From: UBA668 sp041178405
GTDB taxonomy: Bacteria; Actinomycetota; Acidimicrobiia; Acidimicrobiales; Ilumatobacteraceae
Direction: 5' to 3'
DNA length: 30,547 bases
Assembly (NCBI GenBank): GCA_041178405.1
Contig: JBEGVK010000207.1
Span: 1-30,547 of the forward strand
In this document: piece after piece, positions 1-7,069 of the stretch
Numbering within the stretch: position 1 is the first letter of the stretch
Layout: the number at the start of each line of letters is the position of its first letter
The notes under the pieces: generated by a model
What the model saw: the letters and a program-made list of their open reading frames with translations, nothing else
Databases searched by the model: none
Told to the model about the DNA's origin: nothing
Made by a program: the position numbers and the translations under genes

Positions 1-206
1 TCGGTGGCCGAGTACTGCACGACCCGGGGTCCGAACTCGCCGAGGAGACGGTCGGCCTCGCGCCGCAAGTCGCCGAGCGGGAAGCTGTCGGCGGTGGGCA
101 GCCCGCCCGCAAGCGACAGCATGTCGGGCATCTCGGTGACCTTCAGCAGGTCGCGAATCGCCGACGAGCGCAGCCGCGACGTACGCGTGGCGAATCGATA
201 CGACAT
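1..206 (-). CDS. Class I/II (fold type I) PLP aminotransferase, N-terminal fragment
   Basis: Only the first 68 residues lie in the window; the rest continues past the left edge. The start MSYRFATRTSRLRSSAIRDL, followed by a 'DMLSLAGGLP' segment (SLAGGLP at about residues 31-37) and a later 'VVQYSAT', is the classic N-terminus of LysN / 2-aminoadipate-type and MocR-type aminotransferases, cytosolic PLP enzymes that move amino groups from amino acids to 2-oxo acids. The catalytic lysine lies outside the window, so the substrate cannot be named. The ATG is chosen because homology begins at once and a TACGGT -10 hexamer sits 8 bases upstream with no Shine-Dalgarno. It follows the short-chain dehydrogenase gene on the same strand after 50 bases. 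Confidence 0.75.
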   Translation of the reverse strand, partial: MSYRFATRTSRLRSSAIRDLLKVTEMPDMLSLAGGLPTADSFPLGDLRREADRLLGEFGPRVVQYSAT

Positions 207-214
207 GGGGCGTC

Positions 215-220
215 ACCGTA
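215..220 (-). promoter_or_regulatory. -10 hexamer of a probable leaderless promoter for the aminotransferase gene
   Basis: Read on the minus strand this is TACGGT, ending 8 bases before the ATG at 206. It fits the TANNNT -10 of actinobacterial leaderless promoters. A perfect 7-bp inverted repeat lies directly upstream, where the -35/-10 spacer should be. Confidence 0.45.
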
Positions 221-237
221 GTGCCCGCGCCGGGCAC
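221..237. promoter_or_regulatory. Perfect inverted repeat GTGCCCG-CGC-CGGGCAC, terminator stem or operator
   Basis: Two 7-base arms are perfectly complementary around a 3-base centre. It lies 19 bases beyond the stop of the short-chain dehydrogenase and directly abuts the putative -10 of the aminotransferase gene. With no following T-run it is a poor classical terminator. Its position in the promoter spacer suits an operator as well. The sequence alone does not decide between these. Confidence 0.4.
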
Positions 238-256
238 GGCATCGTTGGGGTGCGGG

Positions 257-1180
257 TCAGCGTCGCGGCGACTGCGGCCAGCCGCCGGGCTCGCCGTTCA
301 TCCCGCTGTTCGGGCGGGCAGCTGCCAGCAGGTCGTGCACGATCGGCCCGATCGCCGTCGGATCGTCGACCGGGGAATGCCGCGGCCCGCGCACCCAGCC
401 CTCGGCCACGGCGAGCACCTGACCGCTCGCCTCAAACACGCGGCCCGACACGCCAGCAGACTCCTCGCTGGCGAGCCACGTGACGATCGGCGCAATCCAC
501 CTCGGCGAGCGCGCCTCGCGCTCTTCGTCGGTCTCCGGCGCGGGGCCGAGGCCCTCGGTCATGCGGGTGAGGGCCACCGGGCCGACTGCGTTGACCGTGA
601 CGTTGTACCTCGACAGCTCGAGTGCCGCGATGTTGGTGAACGCGGCGATGCCGGCCTTCGCTGCGCCGTAGTTGGTCTGGCCGGGGTTGCCATAGATGCC
701 GCTCACCGACGTCGTGTTGATGATGCGGCCTGAGACCGTCTTGCCGGCCTTGTGCTGCTCGCGCCAATAGGCAGCAGCCCAGCGACTCGGCGCGAACGTT
801 CCCTTGAGGTGCACGTCGATGACCGCGTCCCACTCCTCTTCGGTCATGTTCACCAGTACGCGGTCGCGGAGGATGCCGGCGTTGTTCACCACTGCATGGA
901 GGTCGCCGAAGGCCTCGATGGCCGAGTTGACGAGACGCTGGGCTCCCTCCCACGACGAGACGCTGTCGCCATTGGCAATGGCCTCTCCGCCCATCTCGCG
1001 GATTTCACGCGCCACCTGCTCGGCCGGCGAGACATCGCCACCCGTGCCGTCGACGTTGCCACCGAGATCGTTCACCACCACCTTCGCGCCGTGGGCGGCC
1101 AGCATCAGCGCGTGCTCGCGCCCGATGCCGCGGCCGGCGCCGGTGACGATGGCGATGCGCCCTTCGCAGAGTCTGCTCAT
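257..1180 (-). CDS. Short-chain dehydrogenase/reductase, MFE2-type hydroxyacyl-CoA dehydrogenase-like
   Basis: A 307-residue Rossmann-fold NAD(P)-dependent oxidoreductase. The cofactor loop TGAGRGIG is at residues 13-20, 'VVNDLGG' follows at 35-41, NNAG is at 99-102, the serine region TTSVSG at 156-161 and the catalytic YGAAK at 171-175, so the active site looks intact. The 'VNDLGG...GTGGDVSPAEQVA' segment is typical of SDRs related to the dehydrogenase part of peroxisomal multifunctional enzyme type 2, which oxidises (3R)-hydroxyacyl-CoA. That substrate is inferred. The open frame extends 83 codons further upstream, but the ATG at 1180 is preferred because GAGGAGGAG lies just before it and homology starts there. 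It is divergent from the amidase gene with only 35 bases between the starts. Confidence 0.85.
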   Translation of the reverse strand: MSRLCEGRIAIVTGAGRGIGREHALMLAAHGAKVVVNDLGGNVDGTGGDVSPAEQVAREIREMGGEAIANGDSVSSWEGAQRLVNSAIEAFGDLHAVVNNAGILRDRVLVNMTEEEWDAVIDVHLKGTFAPSRWAAAYWREQHKAGKTVSGRIINTTSVSGIYGNPGQTNYGAAKAGIAAFTNIAALELSRYNVTVNAVGPVALTRMTEGLGPAPETDEEREARSPRWIAPIVTWLASEESAGVSGRVFEASGQVLAVAEGWVRGPRHSPVDDPTAIGPIVHDLLAAARPNSGMNGEPGGWPQSPRR

Positions 1181-1215
1181 GTGGGTCTCCTCCTCGAGAT
1201 CGAGACGATCATAAA

Positions 1216-2076
1216 GTGACGGCGGTGTGCGACTGCGAGCCGACTCGGCGCGACCTCCTGCGCGGTGCGGCACTCGGCGGAGCAGCGATGGCGGCCGGAG
1301 TTGCGGCGGCCGGGGCCGCCCGCTCGGGCAGGGCAGTCCGAATCGCCCCGGCGACGGGCCGCACCCTCGGTACCACTGCTGACGGGCCACCCGAGCCAGC
1401 GCCGCTGTCGGCAGCGGCGGCCACAGCACCCGTCACCGTCATGCCGGGACTGGCGATCCTTCCACGCGATGCATGGGGAGTCGACCTGCCCCCCAAGGGC
1501 GACATCGCCCGCGAGACCACCCGATTCCTCCTCGTGCATCACACCGCGTCGCCCAACTCGTACCGCAGTGCCCGCGATGTCATCCGCAGCGCCTACGCCT
1601 TCCAGACCGGCCCGGCGAAGGGATGGCCCGATGTCTGCTACGGGTTCTTCATCGGCCGCGACGGCGACGTCTGGGAAGGACGCGCCGGCGCACTCACCCG
1701 GCCGGTCAGGGCCGATGCCACCGGCGGCAACCAAGGCTGGGCCCAGCTGGTGTGCCTCTTGGGCGACTTCACTGCGACGGTGCCCACCCCAGCGGCACTT
1801 TCTGCACTCGCGAGAGTGCTGGCCTGGCTCGCCGGCCGCGACCTTGTCTCACTCGCCGACGGCGCCACCACCACCTTCGTCTCGCGAGGCTCGAATCGCT
1901 GGCCGGCCGGCACCGTCGTCACCGCGCCCACGATCGCAGCGCACCGCGACATGTCGTACACAGCCTGTCCGGGCGACGCGCTGTACCCGCTGATGCCCGA
2001 GGTCCGACGCAGGGCTCGACTCCAGGCCGACGCGTGGCGGAGTGTCATCCGTCCCGCAGTGCGGCTCGACGGCTGA
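1216..2076 (+). CDS. Tat-exported N-acetylmuramoyl-L-alanine amidase / PGRP-domain protein
   Basis: A 286-residue secreted zinc amidase that would cut the bond between N-acetylmuramic acid and L-alanine in peptidoglycan. Twin arginines (TRRDLLRG, R11-R12) are followed by an Ala/Gly-rich hydrophobic stretch to about residue 35, a Tat signal peptide. An Amidase_2/PGRP domain spans about residues 80-265. Likely zinc ligands are the HH of LVHHTA (108-109), H243 in AAHRD and C251 in TACPG, with Y142 and 'IGRDGDVWEGR' in the core. The start is GTG at 1216; a GTG at 1225 is also possible and leaves the Tat motif intact. No cell-wall-binding repeats are visible, so it is a single-domain enzyme. Confidence 0.85.
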   Translation: MTAVCDCEPTRRDLLRGAALGGAAMAAGVAAAGAARSGRAVRIAPATGRTLGTTADGPPEPAPLSAAAATAPVTVMPGLAILPRDAWGVDLPPKGDIARETTRFLLVHHTASPNSYRSARDVIRSAYAFQTGPAKGWPDVCYGFFIGRDGDVWEGRAGALTRPVRADATGGNQGWAQLVCLLGDFTATVPTPAALSALARVLAWLAGRDLVSLADGATTTFVSRGSNRWPAGTVVTAPTIAAHRDMSYTACPGDALYPLMPEVRRRARLQADAWRSVIRPAVRLDG

Positions 2077-2094
2077 CGCCCGAGGCCGCTCCCC

Positions 2095-2100
2095 TAGCCT
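2095..2100 (+). promoter_or_regulatory. -10 hexamer TAGCCT, leaderless-type promoter
   Basis: TAGCCT ends exactly 6 bases before the GTG at 2107, so transcription would begin at the start codon. There is no Shine-Dalgarno in between. This supports the GTG at 2107 over the in-frame ATG at 2119. Confidence 0.5.
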
Positions 2101-2106
2101 TCCGAC

Positions 2107-3339
2107 GTGGTCTCGACGATGATCGACGCAGCGATTGTGGGCGGCGGACCGTCGGGCACCGCTGCCGCCATCGCACTGGCGAGAGCCGGGCGGTCCGTCG
2201 CCCTCATCGACAAGGCAGCGTTTCCCCGCGACAAGTGCTGTGGCGATGGCCTCACCACTCTGGCGGTGCGCGAACTCGCTCCACTCGGGCTTGATCCGTC
2301 GTCAGTTCCCAACTGGCGCGCCGTGCACGACGTGTGGCTTCGCTCTCCGTCCGGGCGCGAGGTGCACCTCCAGATGCCAGACGGCGGCACCTTCGCCGCC
2401 ACCGCGCCACGGGCCGAACTCGACGCTGCGCTGTTCGAGCTCGCCCGCCGCGCTGGCGCTTCGACCATGGAACGCACGAGCGTGGTCGGCCTCGACGACC
2501 TCGGCGATCACGTGGTCGTCACCGTCGAGTCCGGCACCGGGACACGCACCGACATCGCTGCTCGCTTTGTCATCGCAGCCGACGGGATGTGGTCGCCCAC
2601 TCGCAAACTCCTCGGACTCGGCGAGGAGGGATACCTCGGCGAGTGGCACGCCGTGCGTCAGTACGCGCGAGGCGTCACGGGCCCCGCCGCCGAACGGCTG
2701 TATGTGTGGTTCGAGCCGGACCTGCTACCTGGCTACGCATGGAGCTTCCCGCTACCCGGCGGGCGCGTCAACCTCGGCTACGGCGTGCCACGCTCGAGCG
2801 CCCGCCGCGGCGCCGACCTGCGCGCCCAGTGGGACACGCTCATCACGCGGCCGCACATTGCTGCCGCACTCGGACCAGCGGTCGAACTCGAAGGGCGCCA
2901 TGCGGCGTGGCCCATCCCTGCCGCCATCGACCGTGCCGTGCTGGCCAGCGGACGCGTGCTGTTCGTCGGCGATGCGGCGCGCGCCACCGACGTCATGACC
3001 GGCGAGGGCATCGGGCAGGCGCTGCTCACCGGCCGACTCGCGGCCGAGGCCATCGAGCACGGCATCACCCGCCGCATGGCCGATGCCACCTCAGTCACCC
3101 GCATGTACGAGCGCTCAGTTCGGCGCGAACTGCTCGCCGACCACCGGATGTCGAAGGTGCTGAACCGGATGCTTGCCAGCCCGTTCCTGGCCCGTGGTGC
3201 GGTCCGCATCGTCGGCACCAGCGACTTCACACGCCGCAACTTCGTCCGCTGGATGTTCGAGGACGAGCCGCGAGCGATCGCCCTCACCCCGCGCCGGTGG
3301 CACCGGCGATTCCTGCGCCAGCCCGCTCCCCTGCCCTGA
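2107..3339 (+). CDS. Geranylgeranyl reductase family FAD-dependent oxidoreductase (MenJ-like)
   Basis: A 410-residue flavoprotein of the geranylgeranyl reductase superfamily, whose members reduce isoprenoid double bonds in membrane lipids or in the menaquinone side chain. The dinucleotide-binding GGGPSG is at residues 12-17, the family motif CCGDG at 44-48, the substrate-site motif YxWxFP (YAWSFP) at 210-215, and the second FAD motif 'GDAARATDVMTGEGI' at about 288-302. From memory it resembles mycobacterial MenJ in length and motif order (PRDKxCGDGL, LPGYxWxFP, NxGxG), so quinone side-chain saturation is a reasonable guess. Archaeol- or chlorophyll-type reductases are less likely in this genome. 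It follows the amidase after 30 bases but has its own leaderless-type -10. Confidence 0.8.
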   Translation: MVSTMIDAAIVGGGPSGTAAAIALARAGRSVALIDKAAFPRDKCCGDGLTTLAVRELAPLGLDPSSVPNWRAVHDVWLRSPSGREVHLQMPDGGTFAATAPRAELDAALFELARRAGASTMERTSVVGLDDLGDHVVVTVESGTGTRTDIAARFVIAADGMWSPTRKLLGLGEEGYLGEWHAVRQYARGVTGPAAERLYVWFEPDLLPGYAWSFPLPGGRVNLGYGVPRSSARRGADLRAQWDTLITRPHIAAALGPAVELEGRHAAWPIPAAIDRAVLASGRVLFVGDAARATDVMTGEGIGQALLTGRLAAEAIEHGITRRMADATSVTRMYERSVRRELLADHRMSKVLNRMLASPFLARGAVRIVGTSDFTRRNFVRWMFEDEPRAIALTPRRWHRRFLRQPAPLP

Positions 3340-3383
3340 CGCACCGGGCCGCCTGGACACCGCCAGCGACATCCGGTTGCGGG

Positions 3384-3389
3384 TACCGT
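3384..3389 (+). promoter_or_regulatory. -10 hexamer TACCGT, leaderless-type promoter for the nitronate monooxygenase-like gene
   Basis: TACCGT lies 7 bases before the ATG at 3397, with no Shine-Dalgarno between them. It is in the 57-base gap after the reductase gene and would drive the three overlapping genes downstream. Confidence 0.45.
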
Positions 3390-3396
3390 CGGGCAC

Positions 3397-4368
3397 ATGG
3401 CCCTGCGCACACGACTCACCGACATGCTCGGCATCGAGCACCCCGTGATGCTCGCCGGCATGGGCGGTGTCAGCTATCACCGTCTCGTCGCGGCAGTCAG
3501 CGCCGCCGGCGGCATCGGCACGCTGGGAGCCAGCACCATGTCGGCCGATGAACTGCCGATCGAGATGCGCCACGTGCGCGATGCCACCGATCGACCCTTC
3601 GGCGTCGATCTCCTCACCGCCGTACCCGGTCAGCTCGAGCGGGGAGTCGCCAGCATCATCGAGGGAGGCGCCTCGCTGTTCGTTGCCGGCCTCGGCGTGC
3701 CGCGCGAGGTGATCGACGAACTGCACCACCACAACGTGCTCGTGGGGAGCATGTGCGGCAAGGTGCGCCACGCTGTCGCTGCCGTGGCGAGCGGTGTCGA
3801 CCTCGTCATCGCCCAGGGCACCGAGGGAGGCGGCCACACCGGCACGGTGGCCACGATGGCGCTCGTGCCACAGGTCGTCGATGCAGTCGGCGCGTCGGTG
3901 CCGGTTGTCGCGGCTGGCGGCCTGTTCGACGGACGCGGCCTCGCTGCTGCACTCGCACTCGGCGCCGATGGCGTGTGGCTCGGTACGCGCTTCATCGCCA
4001 CGCCCGAGGCCCGCGCCGTGCGCGGCTACAAGGAGACCCTGCTCGGCCTGCCGGAGGACGGGACGGTGATCAGCCGCGCCTACACCGGCAAGACGTGCCG
4101 AGTCGTGCGCACCGAGTGGACGAACCACTTCGAGCATCACCCCGACGAACTCGAACCGTTTCCCGCGCAGGCCGTGGCGTCGATGCGTGCCGGCGTCAAC
4201 CACCTCGGTGCTCCCGATGGCACCGTGGTCGATGCTGCACGAGAGTTCATGCCGTGCGGCCAGGGTGTCGGCGCCATTGACGAACTCGTGCCGGCCGGCG
4301 ACCTCGTCGCTGCGCTCGTCGCCGAGGCAGAACGGGCGATCGAGCAGATGTCGGCGGTGCGCCGGTGA
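3397..4368 (+). CDS. Nitronate monooxygenase / 2-nitropropane dioxygenase family flavoprotein
   Basis: A 323-residue FMN TIM-barrel enzyme. N-terminal 'GIEHPVMLAGMGG' (12-24), the catalytic-histidine segment GTEGGGHTG (141-149, H147), 'VVAAGG' (170-175) and 'GVWLGTRFIATPEA' (192-205) are the ordered signatures of the family, which oxidises alkyl nitronates and includes many members of unknown substrate. The family is often misassigned as enoyl-ACP reductase FabK because the folds are alike; the GGHTG motif favours the NMO group. Its stop overlaps the GTG of the M20 peptidase gene (GTGA at 4365-4368), so the two are translationally coupled. Confidence 0.85.
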   Translation: MALRTRLTDMLGIEHPVMLAGMGGVSYHRLVAAVSAAGGIGTLGASTMSADELPIEMRHVRDATDRPFGVDLLTAVPGQLERGVASIIEGGASLFVAGLGVPREVIDELHHHNVLVGSMCGKVRHAVAAVASGVDLVIAQGTEGGGHTGTVATMALVPQVVDAVGASVPVVAAGGLFDGRGLAAALALGADGVWLGTRFIATPEARAVRGYKETLLGLPEDGTVISRAYTGKTCRVVRTEWTNHFEHHPDELEPFPAQAVASMRAGVNHLGAPDGTVVDAAREFMPCGQGVGAIDELVPAGDLVAALVAEAERAIEQMSAVRR

Positions 4369-5789
4369 GCCCCGCGAGCGCTGTCGACGCTCACGTCGAG
4401 CGGGTATGGGCCGATGACATCGTTCCTGCCATCGCCGACTACATCGCAATTCCGTGCGTCTCGGAGGCATTCGATCCCGACTGGCGCGCTCATGGCCATC
4501 TCGCTGCTGCCGTCGAGCTCGTACGCGGATGGTGCGCGCAGCGCCGCATCGAGGGGCTTCGCGTCGAGGTGTGCGAGCTGGAGGGCCGCACGCCGATCAT
4601 CCTCTTCGAGGTGCCGGCCTTCGGCGGCGGGCCGGCCGACGACACCGTGCTGCTCTACGGCCACCTCGACAAGCAGCCCGAGATGACCGGATGGCGACCC
4701 GGACTCGGGCCATGGACGCCCGTCATCGAGGGTGACCGGCTCTACGGGCGAGGCGGTGCCGACGACGGCTACGCCGCCTTCGCCTCACTGCTCGCCATCG
4801 AGTCAGCGCAGCTCGCCGGACTGCCGCACGCCCGCTGTCTCGTGCTCATCGAGGCAAGTGAGGAGAGCGGCAGCCCCGACCTGCCGGCGCACCTCGACGC
4901 ACTGGCGCCACGACTGGGCTCGCCGTCGCTGGTCCTGTGCCTCGACTCCGGGTGCCTCGACTACGAGCGGCTGTGGGTGACTACCTCGCTGCGCGGACTC
5001 GTGGGCGGCACCCTGCGCGTCGACATCCTCCACGAGGGGGTGCACTCTGGTGAGGCCAGCGGCGTCGTGCCGTCGTCGTTCCGCATCGCCCGCCAGTTGC
5101 TCGATCGCATCGAGGACAGCGCGACCGGCAGGATCCTGCTCGACGACCTCCACGTCGACGTTCCTGCCGACCGACGAGCCCAAGCCGGGCGCACCGCCGA
5201 CGACTTCGACATCGCCACCCACTTCCCGTTCGTCTCGGGCGCACGTCCGTCGGTCGGCGATCCGGCCGAGATGCTGCTGGCGCGCACCTGGTGGCCTGCG
5301 CTGTCGGTCACTGGCGCCGACGGCCTGCCGGCGACAGCAGCTGCTGGCAACGTGCTGCGGCCGCATACCGCACTGCGACTCAGCCTGCGAATCCCGCCCA
5401 CGTGCGATCACGTCGCTGCTCTCGACGCAGTGCGCGGCGCGCTCACTGCCGAACCCCCCTATGGCGCCGCCGTGTCCTTCACCGACGCGCAGTCCGGGCC
5501 CGGGTGGAATGCTCCGTCGTTCGAGCCGTGGCTCGAGGCCGCCCTCGACCAGGCCAGCATCGCCGCATTCGGCGCGCCGCATGCGGCATTCGGCGAAGGC
5601 GGATCGATCCCGTTCATGGGAATGCTCGGCGAGATGTTCCCGTCAGCGCAGTTCGTCATCACCGGCGTCCTCGGTCCGGGCGCAAACGCCCATGGCCCGA
5701 ACGAGTACCTCCACCTCCCCACTGCGCGACGGCTCACGTCGTGTCTCGCCGCGCTGCTCGGTGCACATGCTCGGCGGTCCGAGCCGTGA
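4365..5789 (+). CDS. M20 family metallopeptidase (carnosinase/DapE/ArgE-like)
   Basis: A 474-residue two-zinc hydrolase of the M20 family. The metal and catalytic motifs are present in order: GHLDKQPE (H100), RGGADDGYAA (D133), EASEESGSPD (E166-E167, the second being the catalytic base/bridging pair), 'LCLDSG' (D194) and a C-terminal 'HGPNEYLH'. A dimerisation (lid) insert follows at about residues 205-380. The wording 'VLLYGHLDKQPEMTGW' resembles the carnosinase-like dipeptidase branch more than DapE. Substrates are probably dipeptides or N-acyl amino acids, which is inference. GTG start and GTGA overlaps at both ends couple it to the flavoprotein before and the MFS exporter after. Confidence 0.88.
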   Translation: MSPASAVDAHVERVWADDIVPAIADYIAIPCVSEAFDPDWRAHGHLAAAVELVRGWCAQRRIEGLRVEVCELEGRTPIILFEVPAFGGGPADDTVLLYGHLDKQPEMTGWRPGLGPWTPVIEGDRLYGRGGADDGYAAFASLLAIESAQLAGLPHARCLVLIEASEESGSPDLPAHLDALAPRLGSPSLVLCLDSGCLDYERLWVTTSLRGLVGGTLRVDILHEGVHSGEASGVVPSSFRIARQLLDRIEDSATGRILLDDLHVDVPADRRAQAGRTADDFDIATHFPFVSGARPSVGDPAEMLLARTWWPALSVTGADGLPATAAAGNVLRPHTALRLSLRIPPTCDHVAALDAVRGALTAEPPYGAAVSFTDAQSGPGWNAPSFEPWLEAALDQASIAAFGAPHAAFGEGGSIPFMGMLGEMFPSAQFVITGVLGPGANAHGPNEYLHLPTARRLTSCLAALLGAHARRSEP

Positions 5790-7063
5790 GGCTCCTGCGC
5801 GAGAACGCCGACCTCCGCTGGCTCTTCTTCGCCCAGGTGGTGTCGTTCCTCGGCGATTGGTTCACCTTTGTCGCCATCGCCGCACTGGTGCTCGATGCGA
5901 CTGGCAGCGAGTTCCTCGTGGCCGTCGCCTACGTCTCGTTCTCGCTGCCGTCGTTTCTCGCCTCGCCGATCGCCGGCTCGCTTGTCGATCGATTCGACCG
6001 GCGCCGACTGCTGCTGGTGGTGTCTGCGCTCCAGGCAGTGGCGGCGCTCGGACTGCTGACTGCATCGAACGACCGGGTGTGGCCGCTGTTCCTCTTCCAG
6101 GGACTCATCAGCTCGCTTGCCGCTGTAGTGAAGCCGGCGATCGACGCCGGCGTGCCGAATCTCGCCAGGTCACCCGACGAATTGCGCCGAGCCAACGCCA
6201 TGTTCGGCAGCATGTGGGGAGTGATGCTCGCCGTCGGAGCAGGTATCGGCGGCATCTTCAGCGAGGCGTTCGGCAGGCAGGCCGCCTTCATCGCCGACGC
6301 CATCACCTTCGTCGTGGCGCTCGCCCTGTTCTCACTCGTTCGCCGCCCGATGCAGGAACCCCAGCACCGATCGGACCGCACGCCAGTCAGGCCGATCGCC
6401 GACATGCGCGAGGCCATCCGGTATGCGCGGCGAGATCGAGTCGTCATGTCGCTCGTCGGGTCGAAGGCCACGTTTGCGATCGGTGCCGGCACCGTGAGCC
6501 AGCTTCCGGTCCTCGCACGCGACGCGTTCGGCTGGGGCGATGTCGGCACAGGTCTGCTGATGGGCGCCCGCGGCGTCGGTGTCGGCCTCGGGCCGCTGAT
6601 CGCCGCACAGTTCACCAAGGGACAGTTGTCTCGTGTGCTGCGCGTGTGCGGTATCGCCGGCGTCGCGTACAGCGCCTTCTATCTCGGTGCTGCATGGGTG
6701 CCGCTGCTCCCCGTCGCGGCGATCTTCATCGCCCTCGGCCACCTCGGCGGCGGCTCGCAGTGGACGCTGAGCAGCTTCGGCCTGCAGGTGCGCACCCCCG
6801 ACGCGATCCGCGGTCGCGTCATGGCCGGCGACTTCGCCATCGTGACGCTGGTGATCAGCATCACCAGCCTGCTTGCGGGATGGCTGTCGGAGGCCGTCGG
6901 GGCACAGTGGACCATCACCGTGTCGGCGTGCGCCGCCGGCCTGGCAGGGGCGATCTACCTGGTGGTCACCACGCCGGTGGCACGGCAGCTCGAGGCCGAG
7001 CACGCTGCAGCGTCGGCGATTGCCGCATCGACGGCGCCGAGTCGTGAGTCGCCTGACGCCTGA
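5786..7063 (+). CDS. MFS transporter, MFS_3 / EntS-like family
   Basis: A 425-residue membrane protein predicted to carry about 12 transmembrane helices. It begins 'MRLLRENADLRWLFFAQVVSF', typical of the MFS_3 (EntS-like) group of proton-driven exporters, and has motif A as GSLVDRFDRRR between helices 2 and 3. A related 'RGRVMAGDFAI' segment precedes the tenth to eleventh helices. The open frame extends far upstream in the same phase through the peptidase gene, but hydrophobic MFS sequence begins only at the GTG at 5786, which overlaps the peptidase stop as GTGA. The substrate is unknown; the operon suggests a link with the peptidase or nitronate enzyme. Confidence 0.87.
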   Translation: MRLLRENADLRWLFFAQVVSFLGDWFTFVAIAALVLDATGSEFLVAVAYVSFSLPSFLASPIAGSLVDRFDRRRLLLVVSALQAVAALGLLTASNDRVWPLFLFQGLISSLAAVVKPAIDAGVPNLARSPDELRRANAMFGSMWGVMLAVGAGIGGIFSEAFGRQAAFIADAITFVVALALFSLVRRPMQEPQHRSDRTPVRPIADMREAIRYARRDRVVMSLVGSKATFAIGAGTVSQLPVLARDAFGWGDVGTGLLMGARGVGVGLGPLIAAQFTKGQLSRVLRVCGIAGVAYSAFYLGAAWVPLLPVAAIFIALGHLGGGSQWTLSSFGLQVRTPDAIRGRVMAGDFAIVTLVISITSLLAGWLSEAVGAQWTITVSACAAGLAGAIYLVVTTPVARQLEAEHAAASAIAASTAPSRESPDA

Positions 7064-7069
7064 CGGGTG

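Noticed and set aside
1004..1010. ATTTCAC half-site inside the short-chain dehydrogenase gene
   Set aside because: It has no partner arm at the right distance and lies in coding DNA, so it is not a third operator copy.
3115..4470. Long minus-strand open frame opposite the nitronate monooxygenase-like gene
   Set aside because: Its His/Ala/Gly-rich translation lacks domains and it is antisense to a well-supported gene.
5050..7047. Long open frame on the plus strand spanning the peptidase and MFS genes
   Set aside because: Its translation is Arg/Ser/Pro-rich with no recognisable domains; it is a GC-rich shadow of the M20 and MFS genes.
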